Below, one piece after another: positions 40,391 to 49,236 of a stretch of DNA of 64,000 nucleotides. How positions within the stretch are numbered: the first letter of the stretch is position 1; each line of letters begins with the position of its first letter. A program made the translations under genes and the position numbers. The notes under the pieces were generated by a model. The model ran no database searches. It was given only the letters and a program-made list of their open reading frames with translations, and was not told the origin of the DNA. Source of the stretch: JAWKJY01 sp041393535 (GTDB taxonomy: Bacteria; Actinomycetota; Thermoleophilia; Gaiellales; Gaiellaceae); the NCBI GenBank assembly GCA_041393535.1, contig JAWKJY010000004.1:372001-436000 (forward strand), in the 5' to 3' direction.

Positions 40391-41499
40391 TGGCCGTCGT
40401 GGAACGCATCCGCACGCTCGACTCGATCCGGGAGAAGGTCGTCGCCGACGAGCGGCTCGACCTCGAGGACGGGCTCGCGCTGATGGAGACGGACGACCTG
40501 CTCGCCCTCGGCGAGCTGGCCGACCTCGCGCGCCGCGTGCGCGGCGGGAACGACGAGGTCTACTTCATCCAGAACCTCTACCTCAACCAGACGAACGTCT
40601 GCCGCGTGAAGTGCAAGTTCTGCGCCTTCGCGCGCACCGAGCGCCAGGACGGCGCCTACACGTTCACGCCCGCGCAGATGGTCGAGGACGCGCTCGAGCA
40701 GCACGCGCTGTCGCGCTTCACCGAGATCCACATGGTCGGCGGCGAGCACCCGGGCCTGACCCTGGACTACTACGTCGACGTCGTGCGCTCGCTCCGGGAG
40801 GCCCTGCCGGACGTCCACCTGAAGTGCTTCACCGCGAGCGAGATCCACCACATGACGAAGCTCTCGGGCCTGACGCACGAGCAGGTGCTCGTCGAGCTGA
40901 AGGCCGCGGGCCTCGGCTCGCTGCCCGGCGGCGGTGCGGAGATCTTCGCCGACCGCGTGCGCCGGCTCGTCGCCCCGGGCAAGGAGCACCCGGACACCTG
41001 GTTCCACGTCCACCGGACGGCGCACGGGCTCGGGATCCCGACGCACTGCACGATGCTCTACGGGCACGTCGAGACCTACGAGGAGCGGATCGACCACCTG
41101 CTGCGGCTCCGCGACCTGCAGGACGAGACGGGCGGCTTCCTCGCCTTCGTCCCGCTCGCGTTCCACCCGGAGAACACGGTCTTCGAGCGGCGCGGCTGGC
41201 GCTTCACCGCGGGCTCGGACGACCTGAAGGTGATCGCCGTCTCCCGCCTGATGCTCGACAACATGCCGAACGTCAAGGCCTACTGGATCATGATGGGACT
41301 GCCGATGGCGCAGGTCGCGCTCCACTTCGGCGCGAACGACGTGCAGGGCACCGTCGTCCGCGAGCAGATCTTCCACGCCGCCGGCGCCGTCACCGAGACG
41401 GAGCAGAAGATCGACCAGCTCGTGCGCGCCGTGCGCGAGGCGGGCCGGGCGCCCGTCCAGCGCGACACGCTGTACAACGCCGTGCGGCGCTTCGACTGA
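40390..41499 (+). CDS. mqnE: Aminofutalosine synthase MqnE
   Basis: A 369-residue radical-SAM enzyme that joins 3-(1-carboxyvinyloxy)benzoate to the adenosyl group, giving aminofutalosine. The cluster motif is C71-X3-C75-X2-C78 in NVCRVKCKFCAF. MVGGEHPGLTLDYYVDVVRSL and the GSLPGGGAEIF segment identify the MqnE/MqnC/CofH group; PLAFHPENTVF favours MqnE. ATG 40390 overlaps the upstream TGA. It is followed 17 nt later by mqnA, so consecutive pathway enzymes are adjacent. Confidence 0.95.
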   Translation: MAVVERIRTLDSIREKVVADERLDLEDGLALMETDDLLALGELADLARRVRGGNDEVYFIQNLYLNQTNVCRVKCKFCAFARTERQDGAYTFTPAQMVEDALEQHALSRFTEIHMVGGEHPGLTLDYYVDVVRSLREALPDVHLKCFTASEIHHMTKLSGLTHEQVLVELKAAGLGSLPGGGAEIFADRVRRLVAPGKEHPDTWFHVHRTAHGLGIPTHCTMLYGHVETYEERIDHLLRLRDLQDETGGFLAFVPLAFHPENTVFERRGWRFTAGSDDLKVIAVSRLMLDNMPNVKAYWIMMGLPMAQVALHFGANDVQGTVVREQIFHAAGAVTETEQKIDQLVRAVREAGRAPVQRDTLYNAVRRFD

Positions 41500-41516
41500 C
41501 GGGGACGGAGGATCGC

Positions 41517-42308
41517 GTGCTGAGGCTCGGCCGGATCGCCTACGTGAACATGGCGCCGGTGTTCCACCGGCTCGACGCGACGGTCGAGGAGGTCACCGGC
41601 GTCCCGACCGACCTGAACCAGCGTCTCGTCGACGGCGAGATCGACCTGGCGCCGATCTCCTCGATCGAGTACGCCCGCAACGCCGGCCGGCTGCGGATCC
41701 TCTCGCGGCTCTGCGTCTCCTCGGAGGGGACGGTCGACTCGATCCAGGTCGTCTCGCGCCTGCCGCTTTCGCGGATCCGCACGATCGCGATCACGCCCGA
41801 GTCGGCGACCTCGGTCGTCCTGACGCGGATCCTGCTCCCCGACGCGGAGCACGTCCCGTTCGACGAGCCCGCCGACGCGCGCCTGCTGATCGGGGACGCC
41901 GCGCTCGAGAGCGTCTTCAACGACCCGACGCCCCACTACGACCTCGGCAAGCTCTGGCGCGACCGGACGGGCCTGCCGATGGTCTACGCGGTGTTCGCCT
42001 GCCCCGACCCGCCGCCGCCCGGCGTCGCGGAGCTCGAGGACGCGCTGCTCGAGTCGCACCTGATCGCGCGCGCCGAGCCCGAGGTGCTCGCCCGCGAGGC
42101 GAGCGCCCGCTACGGCTACCCGCCGGGCTTCCTCGCGCGGTACTTCGAGAAGCTGCGCTACTCGTTCGGGCCGCGGGAGCGAGCCGGCCTGCTGGCGTTC
42201 TTCGAGCTCGCCCGGGACGCGGGGGAGCTGGCAGCCGTCCCCGACCTGCGCTTCGTCCCCACGTCGACGAGCGGCGACCGCGCGTCGCTCCACGGAGGCC
42301 ACGCATGA
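41517..42308 (+). CDS. mqnA: Chorismate dehydratase MqnA
   Basis: A 263-residue enzyme catalysing the first committed step of the futalosine pathway, dehydration of chorismate to 3-(1-carboxyvinyloxy)benzoate. The family signature RIAYVNMAPVFHRLD is at the N-terminus, followed by GEIDLAPISSIEYARNAGRL. GTG 41517 has a GGAGG ribosome-binding site. The stop overlaps the mqnC ATG (ATGA, 42305-42308). Confidence 0.95.
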   Translation: MLRLGRIAYVNMAPVFHRLDATVEEVTGVPTDLNQRLVDGEIDLAPISSIEYARNAGRLRILSRLCVSSEGTVDSIQVVSRLPLSRIRTIAITPESATSVVLTRILLPDAEHVPFDEPADARLLIGDAALESVFNDPTPHYDLGKLWRDRTGLPMVYAVFACPDPPPPGVAELEDALLESHLIARAEPEVLAREASARYGYPPGFLARYFEKLRYSFGPRERAGLLAFFELARDAGELAAVPDLRFVPTSTSGDRASLHGGHA

Positions 42309-43405
42309 GCACCGCGACCGCCTCGACCGTCGCCGACGTCCTCGAGCGCGCCCTCGGCGGGGAGCGGATCTCCGAGGACGACGCCCTGACCCTGCTCCGG
42401 AGCCGCGAGCTCGTCGCCGTCGGCCGCGCCGCCGACACGCTGCGCGGCCGCCGCACCGATCCGTCGCGCGTCACGTTCATCGTCGACCGGAACGTCAACT
42501 ACACGAACGTCTGCTACACGGACTGCGACTTCTGCGCGTTCTACCGCAGCCCGGGCGACCGGAACGAGGGCTACCTGCTCCCGAAGCCGGTGATCTTCAA
42601 GAAGATCGAGGAGACGCTCGCCCTGGGCGGCACGGGGCTGCTGCTGCAGGGAGGCCACCACCCGGACCTCGACATCGCCTTCTACGAGGACCTGTTCCGG
42701 TCGATCAAGGCGCGCTATGCGATCCACCTGCACGCGCTGTCGCCCTCCGAGGTCCAGCACGTCTCGCGGCGCTCCAAGCTGACGGTGCCCGAGACGCTCT
42801 CGCGCCTGCGCGACGCGGGCCTCGACTCGATCCCCGGCGGCGGCGCCGAGATCCTCGTCGACCGCGTCCGCGACATCATCTCGCCCAAGAAGACGACCAG
42901 CTCGGAGTGGCTGGGCGTCATGCGGGAGGCCCACCGGCTCGGCATCTCGACGACCGCGACGATGATGTACGGGCACGTCGAGACGCTCGAGGAGCGGGTC
43001 GAGCACATGCGCCTGATCCGCGAGCTCCAGGACGAGCACCGCGGCTTCCGCGCCTTCATCTCCTGGACGTTCCAGGACGACGGCAACCGGCTCGGCGCCC
43101 TCGTGCCGCCGGAGACGATGCCCACGTCGTTCGACTACCTGCTGACCCAGGCCGTCAGCCGGATCTACCTGGACAACGTCGACCACATCCAGTCGAGCTG
43201 GGTCACGCAGGGGATGAAGATCGGCCAGGTCGCGCTCTCCTTCGGGGCCGACGACCTCGGCTCGATCATGATCGAGGAGAACGTCGTCTCCGCGGCCGGG
43301 ACTACGCACCGCGCGACCGTCGACGACTTCGTCCGCGCGATCCGCGCGCTCGGCAAGACGCCGGTCCAGCGCGACACGCTCTACCGGGACGTCCAGGCCT
43401 GGTGA
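42305..43405 (+). CDS. mqnC: Cyclic dehypoxanthinyl futalosine synthase MqnC
   Basis: A 366-residue radical-SAM enzyme that cyclises dehypoxanthinyl futalosine. The cluster motif is C70-X3-C74-X2-C77 in VCYTDCDFCAFYR; LLQGGHHPDLDIAFYEDLF and ISWTFQDDGNRLG are MqnC features. It is the last gene of the unit that begins near ubiX. The remaining head-group enzymes (nucleosidase and prenyltransferase) are not in the window, and mqnD is separate at 17267. Confidence 0.96.
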   Translation: MSTATASTVADVLERALGGERISEDDALTLLRSRELVAVGRAADTLRGRRTDPSRVTFIVDRNVNYTNVCYTDCDFCAFYRSPGDRNEGYLLPKPVIFKKIEETLALGGTGLLLQGGHHPDLDIAFYEDLFRSIKARYAIHLHALSPSEVQHVSRRSKLTVPETLSRLRDAGLDSIPGGGAEILVDRVRDIISPKKTTSSEWLGVMREAHRLGISTTATMMYGHVETLEERVEHMRLIRELQDEHRGFRAFISWTFQDDGNRLGALVPPETMPTSFDYLLTQAVSRIYLDNVDHIQSSWVTQGMKIGQVALSFGADDLGSIMIEENVVSAAGTTHRATVDDFVRAIRALGKTPVQRDTLYRDVQAW

Positions 43406-43423
43406 GGGCCGCCGCGCCGCGCC

Positions 43424-44548
43424 TCAGAGGAGGCCGCGGTCGGCGAGCCAGCGCTCGAACAGCGGGTCGGTCAGACGCGGCCCGGCAGGCGTCCTGATCA
43501 CCTCGCCGCGCCCCTCGAGGCTCGCGAGCGCCCGGTCGATCGAGCCGCGCTTCAGCCCGACGGCGCGCCAGACGGCCTCCTCGTAGATCGAGCCGCGGCC
43601 GAGCGCGAGCGCCATGGCGAGGCGCTGCTCGTTCAGCGGCAGCCCCTCCCAGCGGGCCGAGAGCACCGGGCCGGCCTGCGCGAGCGACCGCGCGAGCGCG
43701 TCGAGCCAGGCGCGCTCGTCCGCGATCGAGCCGCGGGGGACGATCTCCCAGAGGGTGTGCGCGAGCAGCATCGTCCGCTGGGGGTGGCCGCGCGACGCCT
43801 CGACGAGCGGGTCGAGCGCGGCGCCGACGTCGCGGCCGCTCGCCCGGAACCGCTCCTCGACCACGTCTGCGACCGCATCGAGCGGGAGCGGGCCGAGCTC
43901 GAGCGGCACCGCGTGCTCGAGCAGCGGGCGGGAGGGGTCGTCGAACAGCTTCCGCATCAGGCTCGGCGCGGAGCCGGCGAAGGCGTACGCGGCGTGGCCG
44001 ACCTGGTGCTGGATCACGCTGCGGATGGCGCCGTCAGCGCCCTCGACCCGCAGCAGGTCCTGGATCTCGTCGAACGCGATCAGGCTGCGCGTCCCGCTCC
44101 GCTCGTGGAGCTTGTCGGGGAGCTCGAGCAGTCGCAGCAGGACGGTCTCGACGTCGAGCCGGGGCGTCGTCTGCAGCCGGGCCGTGAAGCCGCCGCCGCC
44201 GAGCGCGAGCCCGATGTCCCACGAGCGCAGGAGCGCGTCGACCGCACGGCGAACCGGGCCGCGGAGGCTCGCGTCGTAGGCGCGCTCGATCCGCACGACG
44301 ATGCTCGCGAGCGAGAGCACGCCCTCGAGGTCGACGAGCGCCGTCGCCATCCCCTCGGCGCTCGCCTCGTCGAGCGCGCGCCGCAGGAGCGTCGTCTTGC
44401 CGTACCGGCGCGGCGCCACGATCCGGACCGAGTGGCCGCCCGCGGCGAGCGAGAGGATCCGCTCGACCTCGCGCTCGCGGTCGATCATCTCGTCGGGCGG
44501 AAGCTCGCCTGAGATGCGGAACGGGTTCGTGTCACGCGCGGCGACCAC
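43424..44548 (-). CDS. AAA/STAND-type ATPase (archaeal ATPase family, PF01637-like)
   Basis: A 374-residue ATPase with a variant Walker A (VAPRRYGKTTLL, residues 44-55), Walker B LIAFDEIQDLL and a C-terminal winged-helix-like region (GSIYEEAVWRAVGLKRGSIDRALASLE). Such proteins couple ATP hydrolysis to signalling or DNA-associated roles, but most are uncharacterised. GTG 44548 lies 6 nt after TAGAAT (44560-44555). It diverges from a nucleotide-cyclase/ATPase gene across a region with two matching palindromes, suggesting shared control of two signalling ATPases. Confidence 0.85.
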   Translation of the reverse strand: MVAARDTNPFRISGELPPDEMIDREREVERILSLAAGGHSVRIVAPRRYGKTTLLRRALDEASAEGMATALVDLEGVLSLASIVVRIERAYDASLRGPVRRAVDALLRSWDIGLALGGGGFTARLQTTPRLDVETVLLRLLELPDKLHERSGTRSLIAFDEIQDLLRVEGADGAIRSVIQHQVGHAAYAFAGSAPSLMRKLFDDPSRPLLEHAVPLELGPLPLDAVADVVEERFRASGRDVGAALDPLVEASRGHPQRTMLLAHTLWEIVPRGSIADERAWLDALARSLAQAGPVLSARWEGLPLNEQRLAMALALGRGSIYEEAVWRAVGLKRGSIDRALASLEGRGEVIRTPAGPRLTDPLFERWLADRGLL

Positions 44549-44578
44549 GGCCCGATTCTACGTCGTGCAGACACCCTT

Positions 44579-44595
44579 GCCTACATCCTGTAGGC
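44579..44595. promoter_or_regulatory. 17-bp palindrome A (operator-like)
   Basis: GCCTACATCCTGTAGGC is a perfect inverted repeat with 7-bp arms and a 3-bp centre. It lies where the -35 of the minus-strand AAA ATPase promoter (-10 at 44560-44555) would be. A similar palindrome is centred 23 bp away. Confidence 0.7.
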
Positions 44596-44601
44596 GAAAC
44601 C

Positions 44602-44618
44602 GCCTGCACCTGGCAGGC
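44602..44618. promoter_or_regulatory. 17-bp palindrome B (operator-like)
   Basis: GCCTGCACCTGGCAGGC, with 6-bp perfect arms, has the same length and half-site type as palindrome A (shared pattern GCCTRCAYCYKGYAGGC). The 23-bp centre spacing, about two helical turns, suggests cooperative binding of a dimeric regulator between the two divergent genes. Confidence 0.7.
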
Positions 44619-44662
44619 TGGCCGGGCGCCCGTCGGGGCCCGCGGTCCGGGACAATGCCCGC

Positions 44663-46669
44663 GTGCAGGTCGAGGACGAGCTTCGCCCGGTCACGGCGCT
44701 GTTCGCGGACGTCGTCGGCTCGACGGCGCTCGGCGAGCGCCTCGCGCCGGACGAGGTGCAGGCGCTCGTCGGCGAGTGCGTGACGCGGCTCAGCCGTGCC
44801 GTCGAGGAGTTCGGCGGCAGCGTCCAGTCCTACCTGGGCGACGGGATCTGCGCCGCGTTCGGCCTGCCGGTCGCGCACGAGGACGATCCCGAGCGGGCGG
44901 CCCGCGCGGCCCTGCGGATCACGGCGGTGGTCGGCGAGTACGCCCGCGACGTCGAGGCGGCGTGGGGGATCGCCGGCTTCGACGTCCGCGTCGGCCTCAA
45001 CACCGGGCAGGCAGCGGTCGGGCTCGTCGGCGGTGGCGACCCGCAGGCCCTGGCGCTCGGCGACGCGATGAACGTCGCGGCGCGCCTCCAGGCGGCGGCG
45101 GCGCCGGGCGCGATCCTCGTCGGGCCGACCACCGCGCGGCTGCTCGGGCACCGCTTCTCGCTCGAGGCCGTCGGCGAGCTCCAGGTGAAGGGCCGGGAGG
45201 AGCCGGTGGCCGCCAGCCGGCTGCTCGGCGTCCGCAGCGCGGCCCGGCCGACGGTCGAGACGCCGCTCGTCGGCCGCGCGCCCGAGCTCGCCCGGCTGGG
45301 GCAGGTGCTCGCCGACCTCGAGGCCGGGCGCGGTCGGGTCGTCCTGCTCACGGGCGACGCGGGGATCGGGAAGACCCGGCTCATGCGGGAGCTCGCGACC
45401 CGGGCCGCTGACAGCGTCGTCTGGCTCGAGGGCGCGTGCGCGTCCTACGGCGGCGACCGCCTGCTCGGCCCCTTCGTCGACGCCCTGCGGGCGTGGCTCG
45501 GCGTCGAGGAGGGCGAGGCCGACGTCGCCGTCCGCCTCCGCCTGCGCGCGCGGCTCGGCGCGCTGCTCGGGGACGCGGCGCCTGACGCGCTCGCCGTGCT
45601 CGGTCGCCTGCTCGGGCTCCGCCTCGACCCCGACGCCGACCGCCGGCTGGACCTGCTCCCGGCCGACGCGCTCGCCGCCTCGCTGCGCGCCACGTACCTG
45701 CACTGGCTCGAGGCGCTCGCAGCGCGCGGGCCGGTCGCGCTCGTGCTCGAGGACGTCCACTGGGCGGACGCCGCCACCCGGGAGCTGGCGGAGGAGGCGC
45801 TCGCGCTGACCGACCGGGCGCCTGTCCTGCTCCTCGCCACCGCCCGGGTCGTGCCCGGCAGCGAGGGCGCGGCGCTGCGGCTGCGCGTGCTCTCGGACTT
45901 CGCCCACCGCGCGGTCGAGCTGCCGCTCGGGCCGCTCGACGACGACGCGGCGGAGGAGCTCGTGCGCCGGCTGCTCCCGGGCGCGCTCGACGACGCGATG
46001 CGCCGGGAGGTCGTCTCCCGGGCGGAGGGGAACCCGCTCTTCCTCGAGGAGCTCCTGCGGGCGCTCGTCGAGGGCTACGGCGCTCCCCGCGACCGCTCGT
46101 GGACGATGACGATCAGCGCGGCGAGCCTGCTGCCGCCGGCGCTCGAGGGCCTCCTGGTCGCGCGGATCGACCGGCTGCCGGAAGGCGCCCGCCGCGTCGT
46201 CCAGGCGGCGGCGGTGGTCGGCCGCTCCTTCCCGGTTCGGGTCGTCGAGCGGGTGGTCGAGACGTCCGACCTCCAGGCCGACCTGGCGCAGCTCCTGCGG
46301 GCCGAGGTCGTGCGCGAGGTGCGCCGCTTCCCCGAGCTCGAGTGCGCGTTCGGGCACGGCCTGCTCCAGCAGGCGGCGCTCTCGACGCTCACCCCCGAGC
46401 GTCGCCGCGAGCTGCACGGTCGGATCGCCGCGGCGTACGAGGAGCTGCACGGGGGCGCACCGGACGACCTGCTCGAGGTCCTCGCCTACCACTGGGGGCG
46501 CAGCCAGGACCTCGCGAAGGCGCTCGAGTACCTCGAGCGGGCCGGCGAGCGGGCCGCTGCGCTCGACGCGGGAGAGCGCGCCGAGGAGCTGTTCCGACGC
46601 GCCCTGCGGGTCGCGGAGCGGCTCGACGACCGGGTCGCGGCGGCCCGGCTCGGCGCCCGGCTCGCCTGA
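44663..46669 (+). CDS. Class III nucleotide cyclase fused to AAA/STAND ATPase
   Basis: A 668-residue protein. Residues 8-185 form a class III cyclase domain with metal aspartates D16 (LFADVVGST) and D60 (YLGDG) and transition-state residues N138 and R142 (MNVAARLQ). The position normally holding the adenine-selecting lysine is S56, so substrate and activity are uncertain. Residues 200-450 hold an ATPase with Walker A TGDAGIGKTR and Walker B-like VALVLEDVHWAD; a helical, TPR-like end follows, shorter than in most relatives. GTG 44663 is 6 nt after GACAAT (44651-44656). Confidence 0.88.
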   Translation: MQVEDELRPVTALFADVVGSTALGERLAPDEVQALVGECVTRLSRAVEEFGGSVQSYLGDGICAAFGLPVAHEDDPERAARAALRITAVVGEYARDVEAAWGIAGFDVRVGLNTGQAAVGLVGGGDPQALALGDAMNVAARLQAAAAPGAILVGPTTARLLGHRFSLEAVGELQVKGREEPVAASRLLGVRSAARPTVETPLVGRAPELARLGQVLADLEAGRGRVVLLTGDAGIGKTRLMRELATRAADSVVWLEGACASYGGDRLLGPFVDALRAWLGVEEGEADVAVRLRLRARLGALLGDAAPDALAVLGRLLGLRLDPDADRRLDLLPADALAASLRATYLHWLEALAARGPVALVLEDVHWADAATRELAEEALALTDRAPVLLLATARVVPGSEGAALRLRVLSDFAHRAVELPLGPLDDDAAEELVRRLLPGALDDAMRREVVSRAEGNPLFLEELLRALVEGYGAPRDRSWTMTISAASLLPPALEGLLVARIDRLPEGARRVVQAAAVVGRSFPVRVVERVVETSDLQADLAQLLRAEVVREVRRFPELECAFGHGLLQQAALSTLTPERRRELHGRIAAAYEELHGGAPDDLLEVLAYHWGRSQDLAKALEYLERAGERAAALDAGERAEELFRRALRVAERLDDRVAAARLGARLA

Positions 46670-46743
46670 TCCGGGGAGCCTCGCTTGGCCCGCCTGCGCC
46701 TTGCGCGAGGCAGGAGTCTCTGCTTCCCTGGGAGATCGGGGTC

Positions 46744-48519
46744 GTGTTGCGGAGCGCGCTCATCCTCGCCGCCTTCGCGGCTGTGCTCCTCGTCGTCCAG
46801 CCCGCGCAGGCTGCGCAGGACGTCAGGCTCCGCCTGCTCCCCGGCGTCACGTACACGAGGGAGACGCGCGTCATCGACGGGCGCACGACGGTCTTCCACG
46901 TGGTCACGACGCCGCGCCCCGGCGGTCTCTACGAGCTCCGCCCGGTGCTCTCGAACGACCAGGTCCAGGGCCGCGAGACCGTCAGCGACATGCAGCGGCG
47001 GTGGTCGCCGCTCGCGACCGCCGTCGGCGTCAACGGCGACCTGTTCAACTGGGAGACGGGCCACCCGAGCGGGATCCTGTTCCGCGACGGCGTGCTCGTG
47101 TCGCGCCCGATCGGCGGCCGCTCGAGCCTCGGCATCGGCCTCGACGGCCTGCTGCGGATCGCGCGGATCGACTTCTTCGGCACGTGGCAGGCGCAGGGGT
47201 TCCCCCGCGAGCCGCTGCACCAGTTCAACCGGCCCTTCGACGCGAAGCAGGTCGGCGTCGCGCTGTTCGCGCCCACGTGGGGGGCCGCGACCCCGCAGGT
47301 GGCGGACGCGGTCGACGTCGTGCTCGCGAGCCTCCCGCCCGCGGCGCCGAACACCGATCTCGTCGCGACGGTGGTCGACGTCCGGCCCGGCGGCGGCACC
47401 CCGATCCCGCCGGACGGCGCCGTGCTCCAGGCGACCGGCTTCTGGGGCAACAAGCTGATCGAGAAGGCCTCACCCGGCAGCACGATGACGCTGCGGCTGA
47501 TCCTCAGGCCCTGGTGGGAGGACGTCGCGAGCGCGATCGGCGGCGGGCCGATCATCGTCCGGGACGGCAAGGTCGTCGCGAGCGCGGGCGAGGACTTCAC
47601 GGCGTCGCAGCTGAACCCGCGCCACCCGCGCACCGCGGTCGGCCAGCTCGCCGACGGGCGGGTCCTGCTGGTCGCGGTCGACGGCCGCGACGACGAGTCG
47701 GCCGGGATCACCCTGCCGGCGCTCGGCGCGGAGCTCGTCCGGCGGGGCGTCGTCGCGGGGATGGCGCTCGACGCGGGCGGCTCGACGACGCTCGCCTTCG
47801 ACGGACGCGTCCTCAACGAGCCCTCCGACGGCGCCGAGCGGCCCGTCAGCGACGCGCTCATGCTCCTCTACTACGGCGCCTTCGTGCCCGAGCCGACGGC
47901 GAGCGTGTACTCGCCGAACGGCGACGGTTTCGGCGACGCGCAGCAGGTCGCGTACAAGGTCGTCCGTCCCTCGACCGTGTCCGCGCGCCTGATCGCGCCC
48001 GACGGCAGCGTGTTCTGGCAGGAGGAGGGACCGAGGGACCCCGGCACCGTCGTTGTCCCGGTCGTGCCGCCCGAGGGAGGGCCGGCGCTGCTCGAGGGGC
48101 GCTGGCGCTGGGTCGTCCGGGCGACCGACGCGAACGGCAACGTGAGCGGCGGCGAGCGGCGCTTCACGGTCAACACGACGATCGGGCACCTGCGCCTGTC
48201 GCGCCGCACGCTGCAGGTGCGCGCCGCCGTGGGGCCGACGACGCGTGCGTCGTTCCGGGTCGCCCGCCGCGCGGGCGTGCGCGTCCAGGTTGAGGCCCCG
48301 GGAGGCGGCGTCGTGCGGCGGCTCCTGCTGCGGCGGCTCGAGCCGGGCACGACGCGCATCGCGTGGAACGGCCGCGACGCGCGGGGCCGCCCGGTCGCCC
48401 AGGGCCGCTACCGGATCCGCGTGATCGCGACGAACGCCGTCGGCAAGGCGGAGCTGTTCGGCGACGTGATCGTCAGGCGGCCGAAGGAGAAGACGTTCAC
48501 CGTGGTCTCGCGCAGCTGA
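46744..48519 (+). CDS. Secreted phosphodiester glycosidase (NAGPA-like) with FlgD-like domain
   Basis: A 591-residue exported protein with signal peptide (to about residue 24, AQA), a phosphodiester glycosidase domain (GVNGDLFNWETG, IGGGPIIVRDGK, HPRTAVGQLADG, ALDAGGSTTLAF) and C-terminal Ig-like domains starting SPNGDGFGDAQQV, the FlgD/sugar-binding type. The catalytic domain family removes blocking sugars linked by phosphodiesters and is found in bacterial cell-surface proteins. GTG 46744 follows GGGAG; TTG 46747 is an alternative. A cell-wall glycan target is likely but not shown. Confidence 0.87.
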   Translation: MLRSALILAAFAAVLLVVQPAQAAQDVRLRLLPGVTYTRETRVIDGRTTVFHVVTTPRPGGLYELRPVLSNDQVQGRETVSDMQRRWSPLATAVGVNGDLFNWETGHPSGILFRDGVLVSRPIGGRSSLGIGLDGLLRIARIDFFGTWQAQGFPREPLHQFNRPFDAKQVGVALFAPTWGAATPQVADAVDVVLASLPPAAPNTDLVATVVDVRPGGGTPIPPDGAVLQATGFWGNKLIEKASPGSTMTLRLILRPWWEDVASAIGGGPIIVRDGKVVASAGEDFTASQLNPRHPRTAVGQLADGRVLLVAVDGRDDESAGITLPALGAELVRRGVVAGMALDAGGSTTLAFDGRVLNEPSDGAERPVSDALMLLYYGAFVPEPTASVYSPNGDGFGDAQQVAYKVVRPSTVSARLIAPDGSVFWQEEGPRDPGTVVVPVVPPEGGPALLEGRWRWVVRATDANGNVSGGERRFTVNTTIGHLRLSRRTLQVRAAVGPTTRASFRVARRAGVRVQVEAPGGGVVRRLLLRRLEPGTTRIAWNGRDARGRPVAQGRYRIRVIATNAVGKAELFGDVIVRRPKEKTFTVVSRS

Positions 48520-48553
48520 CCGGCGCGGCGCGCCCCCCGGCTACCATGGCGCG

Positions 48554-49234
48554 ATGCCGCTCGCGTCCTCGCTGACCGACACGATCACCAGTGCGATCGG
48601 GGACTCCGGCGTCTACGCCGTCTTCGGTCTCATGGCGCTGGACGCGGTCTTCCCGGCCGCGAGCGAGCTGATCATGGTCTACGGCGGCGCCGTCGCGGCG
48701 GGCGCGTGCGCGAACGCGCAGGTCTCGCTCTTCGGCGCCGACATCGAGTCCTCGGGCTGGGCCTTCGTCGTGATCGCGCTCGCGGGGACGCTCGGCTACC
48801 TCGTCGGCGCCGTGATCGGGTGGGGCATCGGCGCGTACGGCGGCCGGCCGCTGCTCGAGCGGCACGGGCGCTGGCTCCACCTCGGGCCCGAGAACCTCGC
48901 CCGGGCGGAGGAGTGGTTCGACCGGAAGGGCGACGCGGCCGTCTTCCTCGGGCGGGTGCTGCCGGTCGTCCGGTCGTTCGTCTCCGTGCCGGCGGGCGTG
49001 CTCGAGTTCCCGTTCGTCCGCTACGTCGTGCTGACGCTGATCGGGTCGGCGCTCTGGTGCTTCGCGCTCGCGGGCGTCGGGCTCGGCCTCGGCGAGAGCT
49101 GGGAGAAGTTCCACGACGCCTTCCGCTACGCGGACATCGTCGTGGTCGTGCTCGTCGTGCTGGCGGTCCTCGGGGGCGGCTGGCACCTCTGGCGGCGCCG
49201 GCAGCGGCGCGCGGCCACCCGCCAGTCCCCGTAG
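48554..49234 (+). CDS. DedA/SNARE-associated family membrane protein
   Basis: A 226-residue polytopic protein of the DedA (VTT domain) family, which includes lipid scramblases such as UptA/PopT. Core motifs are GTLGYLVGAVIGWGIGAYGG and FLGRVLPVVRSFVSVPAGVLEFPF. A long C-terminal helix ends in a basic tail (WHLWRRRQRRAATRQ). ATG 48554 is 6 nt after TACCAT (48542-48547), so it is probably leaderless. The metalloprotease gene starts 2 nt after its stop, so the pair is likely co-translated. Confidence 0.9.
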   Translation: MPLASSLTDTITSAIGDSGVYAVFGLMALDAVFPAASELIMVYGGAVAAGACANAQVSLFGADIESSGWAFVVIALAGTLGYLVGAVIGWGIGAYGGRPLLERHGRWLHLGPENLARAEEWFDRKGDAAVFLGRVLPVVRSFVSVPAGVLEFPFVRYVVLTLIGSALWCFALAGVGLGLGESWEKFHDAFRYADIVVVVLVVLAVLGGGWHLWRRRQRRAATRQSP

Positions 49235-49236
49235 GG

